From: Bemisia tabaci | Lineage: Eukaryota; Arthropoda; Insecta; Hemiptera; Aleyrodidae | NCBI RefSeq assembly: GCF_918797505.1 | Contig: NC_092794.1 | Location: forward strand, 78,963,345-79,027,344 | Length of the DNA stretch: 64,000 bases | Direction: 5' to 3' | Program-made: the position numbers and the translations under genes | Shown here: one piece after another, positions 1 to 10,822 of the stretch | How positions within the stretch are numbered: the first letter of the stretch is position 1 | Layout of the letters: every line of letters begins with the position of its first letter | The notes under the pieces: generated by a model | What the model was told of the DNA's origin: nothing | Database searches by the model: none | The model's input: only the letters and a program-made list of their open reading frames with translations

Positions 1-112
1 AAAAACGGTTTTGTGGGTCATACTCTCAGCTTTTAGCAAACTATATAAATTTAAATTCGGTTTTTTAAAATGCCTAAAAGGTTGAGTTTTGTGAAGCCAC
101 CTCCACTCCAAG

Positions 113-806
113 CAGGGCCGGATTTAGCTTTTTGCCGCCCCTGGGCAAGCTACATTTTGTCGCCCCTGGGTCTGCAATATTTCGCCACTTTATTGTCAAC
201 AGTATCCCCTCCTCCCCCTCCCCCCCCCCTCCCCCTCTCCGCACTCCTAACTTCCCACGCCATCTCATCTTGCCCCCCCCCCCCTCGTGCGCCGCCTGGG
301 CGCGTGCGCGTAGCTGCTTCAAAATGCGCCGCGAATATATAAAATGGAATGGATGGATGAGACAAAAATAAAATTTGGAGACAAAGTTGAAGCTAGTGTA
401 GCTCAATGTATTAGTTGCAATGTATTTTCGGAAGATCCGGTCAAAAAGTTTTTCTCCGGGTTTTCAGTTTAGCAAAGCTGTCAACCAGAACATCATTGTC
501 TAAATTGATTATCAAGTCTGCCTCGATGTTTAAAATTGCCGTGTTGTTTAGTATCACTCCAACGAACGATCATCCTAGCGCTCAAGGCCGGACCTAAGGG
601 GCGGCAGCTTTGCCGCTCCCGTCAAGCGTCAACTCCCTTCCTTCATACATTTTGCCGCTCATCTTTTCACTTCGCTCCGTCTCTGTCTCCATTTTTCCTT
701 TTTTCTCGCTTTAACTTTCAACTAATCCAGTGCCAAAATTTGCCGCCCCTCAAAATTTGCCGCTATGGGCAAGTGCCCCAGTGCCCTATAGGTAAATCCG
801 GCCCTG
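113..806. mobile_element. hAT-type MITE (CAGGGCCGGATTTA termini)
   Basis: The ends are CAGGGCCGGATTTA and its reverse complement, flanked by a perfect 8-bp duplication ACTCCAAG (105-112 and 807-814). Eight-bp duplications and CAGGG-type ends are typical of hAT. It contains no transposase. A second similar terminus-like stretch near 586 (GGCCGGACCTAAGGGGCGG) suggests an internal insertion or rearrangement. The C-rich stretch at 210-290 makes proline-rich open frames that are not genes. Confidence 0.85.
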
Positions 807-814
807 ACTCCAAG

Positions 815-1099
815 TGGGTTCAAAATTTCACGCTCCTAAATCAGTGCATTTGACATTTCAATGTGCAAAACGAGGATCCTCCGCTGGAAAAATTATGGCC
901 ACTGTTTCATGGGATGCAAAGGGATTGTTTGTTGTTGGTCGAGTATTTACCGCGTGGGCAGACGGTAAATGCAGAACGGTACTGTGAAACTCTCTTGAAG
1001 CTCAAAACCTGTATCCAGAAGAAGTGTTCAGAACTTCTGACCAACCAAGTTATGTTGATGCACGATAATGCCGGACCTCATTGTGCTGCGACTATTCAA
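815..1099 (+). pseudogene. Mariner transposase fragment, middle part
   Basis: The frame opening at 863 contains the mariner-like blocks EYLPRGQTVNAERYC and LMHDNAGPHCA; the aspartate in the HDN block is the second residue of the DD34D triad. The N-terminal third is missing, and the stretch before 900 only fits in another frame, so it is frameshifted. The frame runs into the 1100-2096 insertion and resumes at 2097. Confidence 0.8.
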
Positions 1100-2096
1100 G
1101 GGTGATTTCACGATAAGAGGAATAGTCGTGTCGCCGTGGGTTATGAACGATATAGGGCAAAACGATTGAAAACCAAATGAATAAATCAATAGGAATGATG
1201 TCCCTGAAACTATCCACGCTAAAAAATATGATAAATTATTATCATATTTCATAATATGAGACTTTAAAGGCCGAAAATGTCCGGTCGGTTACGCGTCGCC
1301 AACCCCGATTTTGAAGCAAAAGAGCAATTTGCGGTAACAAATCAGTACTGATCATGAACTCTTTGGCAATATTTGCTGAAAAGAGACTCTAATGTTCAAG
1401 AAAATTGCCAGTTTGAACTGAAATGTTTATTATTGAGCGAGAAAAGTCATTAGAAAGAGGTGTCGCCACATTTGGCAACAAATTTTTGCAGTTGTATTGA
1501 GTGCAGTGTTTATCTCGCCAGACGGAGTCAGGAGTCTCAAAATTGCCATCAAATTGTTCGCTGAAGTCCTCTCGACAAAACCATTACTGATAAGTCAGTT
1601 TTTTTTACAATGAAAACTTTAATTATTATGAAAACCAGTGATTTGTAGGTGTGTAGCACTAATTCCTCACTACGCAAAAACCTCAATTTAATATTATTAA
1701 ACTAAAAGGAAGTCTCCAAAGTTTAGAAAACTTTTAAGGCAGCATCAATTCCACCTCATAACTCAAGAATTGCCAAGTTTCATCTTTTGTATCATCTTTT
1801 ATCTCACATTTTCAAGTGTCGGTTACGCTGCGTCTGTTACGTAACCGACACAATATGGCAGGGCCGCCATGTTTGCGTGGACCTCCAGCAGTCCCGCGGG
1901 AAGCGCTGATACCTGATTCAATGGCTTGTTTATCAATCACTTTAACTTTGCACTGAATCAAAATAGAGCGTGCCAAAGCTGGAAAAAGGAGGTTCAATAC
2001 CTTTAAAATGAGGTAATGAAATCCTGTTAAAATTGGTGCACTTTTATTTTTAAGGTATTTCACATTTTAACTATTCCTGTTATCGTGAAATCACCC
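1100..2096. mobile_element. Inverted-repeat MITE inserted in mariner transposase
   Basis: The termini GGGTGATTTCACGATAA and TTATCGTGAAATCACCC are inverted repeats, flanked by a 4-bp duplication TCAA (1096-1099 and 2097-2100). Removing the element plus one TCAA copy rejoins the transposase in frame (TIQ then ALLEKFKQK), which independently confirms the boundaries. I do not recognise the family. The interior contains GGTTACG/CGTAACC motifs and no coding frame I can support. Confidence 0.75.
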
Positions 2097-2300
2097 TCAA
2101 GCTTTGCTTGAAAAATTCAAACAGAAAATTTTCTTACATCTGCCTTACTCACCAGATCTTGCACCAAGTGATTTTCACCTTTTCCCAAAACTTAAGTCTC
2201 ATCTTGGCAGCCAGAACTTCAAAACAGATGAAGATATCTGAAATGTGGTCAATAGTTAGTTGCAGAGTCAAGATGAGGAGTTCCGTGTAGCAAGGACTAG
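2097..2300 (+). pseudogene. Mariner transposase fragment, C-terminal part
   Basis: From 2109 the frame reads LLEKFKQKIFLHLPYSPDL, then APSDFHLFPKLKSHLG. The SPDLAPSDFHLF block is the classic mariner motif around the third catalytic aspartate. A TGA follows ...FKTDEDI at about 2240, and degraded C-terminal sequence continues after it. Non-functional. Confidence 0.85.
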
Positions 2301-2735
2301 AAGACTGACTTAACGATACCAGAAATGCAAAGGTATAGGAGGATCCTATGTGGTAAGGATTTTCAAAAGTACCACTTTTCTTACCTTCTATTTTACCTCT
2401 CTTTCAATTACTTTCAATTTAGAAATTGTGGCCGAATCGGAGGCGTGAAATTTTGGACCCGCTCGGGGTGGAGGTGGCTTCTAAAAAGTAAACTTTTTAG
2501 GCGTTCTACAAAGCCAAATTTAAATTTCTGTAGCTTATTAGAAAGCTGAGAGTATAACACACAAAACCCTTTTTACCATTTTGTTTTCATGGAACCGTTA
2601 AAAAGGTATGGTACTATTATACATACTTTTGAGATGACCCTTGTATATTTCATTTTTGTGAATAGACTAAGGTTCATAAAAACTGTAAGTAAGTGGATGA
2701 ATAAATATATAATACACAGCATAGGATACACTTAC

Positions 2736-2838
2736 TTTGCACTGAGTCCACCACCAGGCGGCAAACCAGGAATATCTTCCTCAGCCAATGTGTTAAGCAT
2801 TTCATAGAAGTCCATACCTTTTTCTCTAGTAACAATAT
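2736..2838 (-). CDS. PPM1A: PPM1A-like coding exon 5; splice donor overlaps a stop
   Basis: Reads [20 protein letters not shown], then [13 protein letters not shown]; the LPPGG block is conserved near residue 310-330 of PPM1A/B. A consensus donor GTAAGT (complement of 2730-2735) follows. If spliced, the last codon is split (AA plus one base, giving Lys or Asn) and the C-terminus lies beyond the left edge, as expected because the vertebrate proteins continue after ASK. If read through, TAA at 2732-2734 ends a 345-residue protein. I favour splicing. Confidence 0.88.
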
Positions 2839-5800
2839 CTATTAAAAACAAAAATTTGCAGAGATTAGAGTGGAGAAACAATGTTGTAAAAAATGATACT
2901 GAGCAAATTTTCTAAGAGAAGGCATTGGCCAAATACAGCAATGCTCCGAAAGGCTACCTATGAATGAAGCCTCGGTGTTCATCTTTCTTCAGTGAATTCG
3001 ATACAACCAATGTAGAAATGTAAAATTATAATTTAGACAAAAAGAAATTACACATACAGTTTATTGTGTCCAGGTCATCCATAGGGGTTCCTAGCATATC
3101 AAGAGAAAAGTCCCTAAGATTCTCCTGTACCCTCAACCCCCCCCCTCTCCCTCCAATCCTCTAAAAAAAACTTAAAAATGAACTCATAAATAACTGAAAA
3201 ATGTCTGGTAATTCAGTGCTTCAATGTTCACATAAATTTTAACTGTTCTCTGCACGCACTTCTGCAGATACATACACTTAACAAACTTATAAATATTGTA
3301 TTGCTATTACATACAGTCAATAACTTGACAAAAACATGACTCATTATGGAAACGGTGCAAAATTTTTATGGTAGCCCAAAAACACAAAGCTGGTTTCTGA
3401 CGCGAGTACTGGGGGGTCATTGATTTTTGCGCGTCCAAGATTTCCTTGTTTACATAATTTCTCGAGATAATACCAATGGATTGCTGTGGATGTCGTTTGC
3501 ACGCTCATCTGGTGAAAGCATCTTACCAGTAGGAAATTTGCCGGTTAGCGGTTAAAAAGACATACGGTAAAGGCACCTTAGCGGTAGAAAATTTTTCCGC
3601 TAGCGGTCATAAAGTTATCCGGTAAAGGTACCCTGGCGATACATACAGGGTGTACCAAAAGTCCGTCCCACCCCTGCTAACTTTTGAACGAATTGAGCTA
3701 GGGTAACGAAACTTTGGGAATGTTCATATCTCAAAGGGGACCATCTTTTGAGGGGGTCAAAATTTTGGGCCCCCCTCAGGGGGGGGCGCGGGGGGCCCCC
3801 AACTTTTTAATTTCAAATTGCAACCCCTATCTTGTGATACATCATTCGAAAGAGCATAAAAAACTAAGAATTTTGGCGCAAACCGCAGATCAATATCTTA
3901 ATTTTTGACCGAGTTATGATAGGTCAAAGGTCAAATTTGACCTATTTTCAAAAAATCATAACTCCGGTTCAAATTATCGTAATGAAAAAAATATAACGGG
4001 AAAATCTACCAAATTGTGTCCGCTTTTAAGTAAAAATTGCAGAAATCACATCGCTGTAATTTTAGGGGGGGGCTCGGACCCCCAAATACGTCAAATCAAA
4101 GGTCATTCAATTTTCCCGCAAAAAAAGGCAATTTCCCCTAGATTTGCCTCCACATTATCTCAGTAAGGTCAAAATTAGTTCAACATTACGTTGGCAAGTC
4201 CCCAATTTTCGGGAAAAGTTAAAAAAAAACGAAATTTAAACGGTCAAATTTAATCACCTTAAATTTCGTTTTTTTTAAACTTTTCCCGAAATTTGGGGAC
4301 TTGCCAACGTAATGTTGAACTAATTTTGACCTTACTGAGATAATGTGGAGGCAAATCTAGGGGAAATTGCCTTTTTTTGCGGGAAAATTGAATGACCTTT
4401 GATTTGACGTATTTGGGGGTCCGAGCCCCCCCTTAAAATTACAGCGATGTGATTTCTGCAATTTTTACTTAAAAGCGGACACAATTTGGTAGATTTTCCC
4501 GTTATATTTTTTTCATTACGATAATTTGAACCGGAGTTATGATTTTTTGAAAATAGGTCAAATTTGACCTTTGACCTATCATAACTCGGTCAAAAATTAA
4601 GATATTGATCTGCGGTTTGCGCCAAAATTCTTAGTTTTTTATGCTCTTTCGAATGATGTATCACAAGATAGGGGTTGCCATTTGAAATTAAAAAGTTGGG
4701 GGCCCCCCGCGCCTCCCCTGAGGGGGGCCCAAAATTTTGACCCCCTCAAAAGATGGTCCCCTTTGAGATAGGAACATTCCCAAAGTTTCATTACCCTAGC
4801 TCAATTCGTTCAAAAGTTAGCAGGGGTGGGACGGACTTTTGGTACACCCTGTAGAAGATTTTCTGGTCAGGGTACCGTACCACCGAATGACATTTTATTC
4901 GACGGTATCGTACCGCTGAATAACGTTTTATCCGACGGCACCGTACCGCCGAATAATGTCATCCTAAACATTAAACTTCGCGGAATTTCCAATAAAAATG
5001 ATACCCAAAATTTTTAGTAAAACCACTCTGGAAGTCTTAAAGTGGCTGTAGATCACAGCATTACTAAGCTCTGTTTGAATTTGGAGGAATGCACTAAAAC
5101 TTTACATTTTGGCATGTATGTTGGATCGTTGGTTGCATGGTTGCAAGGTAAATTCCCCTTTACCGCAGATTGAGAGGGATTTTAGCTGGAAAGGGAGACT
5201 AAGACAAGCAATCCTTGGAAAGTAAGTGTCAGAACCAGTGTTAAAGGTTCAACTTTGCAGTACATGAATTTTTCCGCCCCGGAGGGCCAGCTTCAATGCA
5301 CCGCATTTCTGTGGTAAAATCCAACTCTTGGGCATTTCATGTTGATCTAATTTTTTGTATGATTTTGCACTCTTTCAAGTAGGTTCTCAAAATGTTTTAG
5401 CGAACTTAGCCTCTTTAGACAAAAACCAGTATGTGAGAAAGAAATTGAATTTCAAAAAAGGCCCATTTTTTCAGCATGTATTTTGAGACACTCAGTGGTT
5501 TTACAAAAGTATTTTGACGATCTCCTTTTCGGGAGATCTCTACTTCCATGTGAATATTTGTGCATATTAAGAGTGCAACTAAGGAATAGAGAGGAGCTTT
5601 AAATAAAAGTGTCTGAAAATATTAAGCAGCAATGATGCATTCAACTTCAGATACGAAATGCTCTGTTACCTCAAGGAAACTTCGACACCTAGATGGATGT
5701 TAGGATACCCTAGGAAAAAAATAATACAAGGAAAGGCAAGGAATGATAAGGAACCTAACCTGCAATTCTCCTTTCTATGTATGCTTCTAATTCTATTTCT

Positions 5801-8800
5801 TGTTTAATGGCTTCACTAGAAGGTTTTTGGGCACCAGGAAAAGTGACAAGAACTATGCTCATATTGTCACGACTTCCCTGAAACAGATCAACAAAGAGAC
5901 ACGTTGGAAGATATCTTCTGGAGCATACACATTACACATACTTAATGAAAATTCAACTCACAATACTGTAAAATGGAAGGGTAGGGAAATGAAATTTTTG
6001 TCTTCTATTATAATTGACTCCTGATCAAAAGTTGACACTCATCCAAATTGATATGCATCACTGCATCATGACACTTGCATCTAACTCACAGACTTAAATA
6101 AATTTTTGAACACGAATGATGACTTATCATCCATAACAGGCTATGGGATGAGGAATTGAAAATTGAGTTTGCCGTGGCATTTTGTTCAAAGCACCAAAGA
6201 CAACAAGCTGCATGACAGGCTGACCGCCACCAACTTCAATATGGTGCACATTAAGGTGTCCCTTTGAACCATACAAAACATTTTCTCGGATCATCGATGC
6301 TCGATGGTTTTATTGTATCATAATGTTAAACATTTAATATCCCCAAATTTGAGTGATATCGGATGATTCTTAGTGCTGCCGCAACGCATTTTTAGTCGCG
6401 ACGAAAATTTTGAAGACTCATCTTTTTAGCGTTTTGGTTGCAACATTTAAAGGCAGTTAGCAGCAAGTACAGGCATCAAATTATTTTTTATCGTGACTTT
6501 GCATAGTCTACTTATAAGTAATAATTTTTGTTTTGACATTGCAAACCTAACTAGAACCTAGAAGGGGTATTTAACCGTGTTTCTCAAACTGATCATACAG
6601 ACTTGAATCTACATAAATAATTTAGGATTCAAAGCCGAGGCTAATGAAAAAAAAAAACCAAGGGCGGGGGAAGGGGGTTGTCACCTGCAAAGTGAAGCTA
6701 ACCCCCCCCCCCCCCTCGTCAAGAATGCCTTTAGCAATACGTAATGGGAGTAAAACATTGAGCATAGATTATGATAGAAGGAAATAATGGGGTATAATTT
6801 TGGTCTTAAATACTTTGACTTGGAACCGAGATCTTTTTACGCAACAAATTCTTGTAAGTCGATCAACCCTTCGGCCAGCTCCTCCAAACATTTTAGAAAC
6901 GGGTCCAAGTTAAAATAATTAAGACCAAAATTATACTCCATTATTTCCTTCTTTCATAATCAACGCTCACTGTTTTACTTGCATTACGTATTGCTAAAGG
7001 CATTCTTGACAAGTGGGGGGGGGGGGGGTTAGCTTCACTTTGCAGGTGACAACCCCCTTCCCCCACTCTTCGGTTTTTTTTCATTAGCCTCGGCTTTGAA
7101 TCCTAAATTATTTTCGTAGAGATTCAAGTCTGCATGATCAGTTTGAGAAACAAGGTTAAATGCCCCTTCTTCACGATTATCATTAATATAAACTTCGAAG
7201 GATTCTGCCTTTTTCTATTTCACTCGAGGGGAAGTGTCCCCTCCCGGACTCTCTTCCCCACCCGGTGACTGACGCTGCGCTATGCTGAACGGTTCAGCCT
7301 GAACCTTTCCCTACGTCTGACCGTTCCCCACTCCTCTGTCAATCGAACCATATGCCACCGCTTCGTATTGTCGCTCGCCCACCCAGGTACCTACCGGCCA
7401 GCGGTCAGTTGATGATAAATCTCGCTCATGCTCCTACGCAGCTACGCATTGATTACCTACGCCAGCGAATTACTTTCCAAATAATTAGAATTTCTTCGAT
7501 AATAGTTTTCTTTATTTATTCGACGGTATTTTTTCTCTGTTCTACTGTGATTTCCTTGGTTCTCTACTGTGTTTGACTGTGTTGAAATTTATATTAATAC
7601 TCACACGGAGAAAAAACTTCGTGCATGGGACCCGACGTTGAGATCATATGAATCTCTTAAAACTTGAGGTCCAGCTGCCGAAATTCGGGTCAGAAATCTG
7701 AAACACTTCGGTATGCACCGAGTACTTCAGATGTGTGACCTGAAACCTTCGGTATATACCGAACTACTTCAATTGTCTGACCCGAACTTCGGCAGATGGA
7801 CCTTAACTTTTCGGATGCGTGATCCGAAAACTTCAGAGATCCATATGATCTCAGCTTCGGGTTCCATGCACAAAATTTTTTTCTCCGTGTTTCCTTTTAT
7901 GGGACGCAACTAAAATTTCAGTAAATTTTTTCAGAAAAGTAAAAAAAGTGGCTAACAATGGTTCCTCACCTTCTCGTGGTGTTGGCTGTTTTTACTAAGT
8001 GGGAACCGTCCATAAGATATAGTCTATTTCTTGCCCTGCCATTATTATTCTACAAGTTAATTGTGGAATGAGAATTTCATAATGTTTTCTATGAAATCTT
8101 CAAAATATAGTGATAAAAAATTTGCAACTACTACAAAATCGGCTCGCGAAGCGAGCCGAATGTCACTCGCGCAGCGAGTGACCGGGGGTCCAGGGGGCGT
8201 AGCCCCCGGCTAGGCGTGACGGGCGCGCGAAGCGCGCCCAGAACGGCTAGTATTATCTATTAATGTACGGGGGTTCTCCCCGCCCCTCATGGACTTCGGC
8301 GCCAAAATATTGTCAATGAGCTGACATTAAATCGTACCAACAGCTCAGAGTGACGTGAATTAGGAAGCGGCATTTATCGCTGAACAGGCTCTGATCAACT
8401 TTCCCTGCAGAATTATTGTCAAAAATATGCCTTGAAATGATATTTTTGCAATTTTGAGGAGGAGTGGGGGGGTACCAGGGGCTGCAGGAAAACAGTAAAG
8501 AGGCATATTGCTCCAAAATATTACAAGGATTCAGTAAATGGTGCTATTCATAGAGCTGCGACCAATCGTTCTTGGGTTTTGGCTGGCGAAGCAATTTTGG
8601 AGCACTAACCCTCCCCCCCCCATTCCAAACCGGTCACGCTAATAATGAGGACTGTTCTGGGAATCTGGGGGGACTCTGGGGGTCGTAAGGACCCACTATG
8701 CCAAAAATCAGGTTATAGTTAATTTTTTCCCTAACCTTCATACATAGAGTATGTAGAGTCGTAGTGTAAGTGGGGTGAGTTGGCACCACTTTTAAGCATT

Positions 8801-10773
8801 TTCCAGGTCCCGAATTCCGAGACTCCTGTGTGACGCCGTGTCACTTTTTCGATACATAATCGATTGTTCGTGATACACGGGTACCCGGCCATCGAATGTA
8901 AACAAAGAAGATAGGAATCACCACGTATTCCACACCGCCATTTTGGATCGAACATATATCGAAAAAGTGACCCGAACTCGGCGCACACCGGGCTCGGAAC
9001 TCGTCGAGCAGAACATGGCGCCCGCTCTCCCATTTACATTACGACTCTATGTACTCTATGCCTTCATACAAGTCCTCGACTTGTTGCTACAAATGGAAAA
9101 ATCGAGTTATTCGCTGATTTAAAGGGGTTCAAAGTAAAAATTTTAGGTTTCCAATGTCAAAACAAACATTATTACTTGTAAGTAGATTATGCAAAGTCAC
9201 AATGAAAAATAATTTGATGCCTGTAATTACTGCTAACTGCCTTTAAATGTTGCGGCCAAAACGCTAAAAAGAAGAGTCTTCATCATTTTCGTCGCGATTA
9301 AAATCGCGTTGCGGCAGCACTAAAAATCATCCGATTTCAATCAAATTTGGGAATATTAAATTTTTAACATAATGACACGTAATAAAACCAGCGAACATCG
9401 ATGATCCGAGAAAATGTTTTGTATGGTTCAAATTTGAGATACCCTAGTGCACATAGCATCCAAAAGATAGGGTCAATGCTATGTTCAAAGACAAAAATAT
9501 ATAACTCGAAATCAACTTCTTGGAACTAGAACTGTTATTGATAATAATTTTTCAAAATATGTTCAAGATAAAAAGTTTCCAATTAATTTGTTAGTTACAC
9601 TCATGAACTTACTTTATATAAACATGTATCAATGACCTTGTTGCAAATCAATTCGAGATCTTCTGTAAGTAAGAGGCGTGAATTGATATAAGAACAGAGA
9701 TCTTCATTTGACATCACATCCCAAACACCATCACATGCTAACACTAAAAACTCATCTTTTTTATCATCTCTATCTCTGACGAACACCTCAGGTTCAGGCG
9801 AGACTAGCTGTTCACAAGGCCCTCTTCCTTCCACATTTTTGTACTCATAGTCACCTGAAAATGAAATAAAAAACTAAGTGAGTAGAGTGATAAAGAAAGA
9901 AAATTAAAATTTGACCATATTACATGGCTTCTTCCTGGAGCCGTCCACTTAACATCAAACACGTGCTCTGCAATAGATGACATCTCTAAGGACAATACTC
10001 TTATCTTGAGGCTCTTAGTAAAACATATACTGCTGAAAATCAGATTTTATTATTCCCCTTTCCTTTCGTTGACACAGGTCTACACCTTTTTAAAAATCAA
10101 GTGATGCTTAGTTTGACCCCTTCTCTCTAAACGGCGTTTAATGATGACTGACAGATAAAGAATTGCCTCTCGCGTTGATTTTTTCATATTTGATTATCAA
10201 AAAACCAATGCTCCGCTTCGCTCCGCCCCGGTTTTGAGGGGGGAGGCGGGTTTCCCCCCCCCCCCAAATCTCCCCAGGACGCGCGCTTCGCGCGCGTATT
10301 TTCACAGTTTTCTGCGCATCTAGTTTTTTCTTCTTTTTAAGTGTCCCGCGCATCCACCGCGGGAAGAAAGTGTATTTCCCGAGGTGGGATTAGTGTAGTC
10401 CTAGAATCGTACGTCTGTAAGCCATTGTATAATGGATAGTCTTTTTCCAGATATTTCCTTTCCTTGGGCCGCTGCACTATGGTCCCAATTCACTTTTCAG
10501 TGATCAAAAATCATAGCGGCTCTCCGTTTGAGTATAAATACATTAAAGATGTGTTTTCCTCATGATTTTGATGCGCTGAATCCGAATTCGACCTCCGCTT
10601 TTCCCTAAAAAATCATTTGCAAAAGTTACTGTCATTTTTTCACAAAAATCACAAACTACCATACGATTGGCTTGTTATACTTGCTTAGATTGGATGAAAA
10701 CCATGCGTTCATTGCACATACATGTACAGTTCATTTAAAATTAAGAATGTTTTGATTTTTTGACACCCCCCCC

Positions 10774-10822
<49 letters not shown>

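Larger units (their letters stand above)
1..2643 (+). mobile_element. Decayed mariner-like element, left end outside window
   Basis: The right end GAGATGACCCTTG is followed by TA at 2644-2645, the usual mariner target. Bases 1-112 and 815-840 match the reverse complement of about 2440-2580 (subterminal inverted repeat, shared core TACTCTCAGC), so the left terminus lies just outside the window. The transposase survives as two pieces (815-1099 and 2097-2300). Two younger elements interrupt it: a hAT-type MITE at 113-806 and an inverted-repeat element at 1100-2096. It lies downstream of the last phosphatase exon in the window. Confidence 0.8.
6252..9446. mobile_element. hAT-like foldback carrying nested elements
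   Basis: Outer arms 6252 to about 6555 and 9140-9446 are inverted copies (TAAGGTGTCCCTTTGAACC against GGTTCAAATTTGAGATACCC). They are flanked by a perfect 8-bp duplication GTGCACAT (6244-6251, 9447-9454), indicating hAT-type integration. The 2.6 kb between the arms holds a palindrome (6560-7170), a CACGGAG-ended MITE (7603-7890), a probable Helitron end (8141-8250) and a CATAGAG MITE (8743-9060). It fills most of phosphatase intron 3. Confidence 0.8.
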
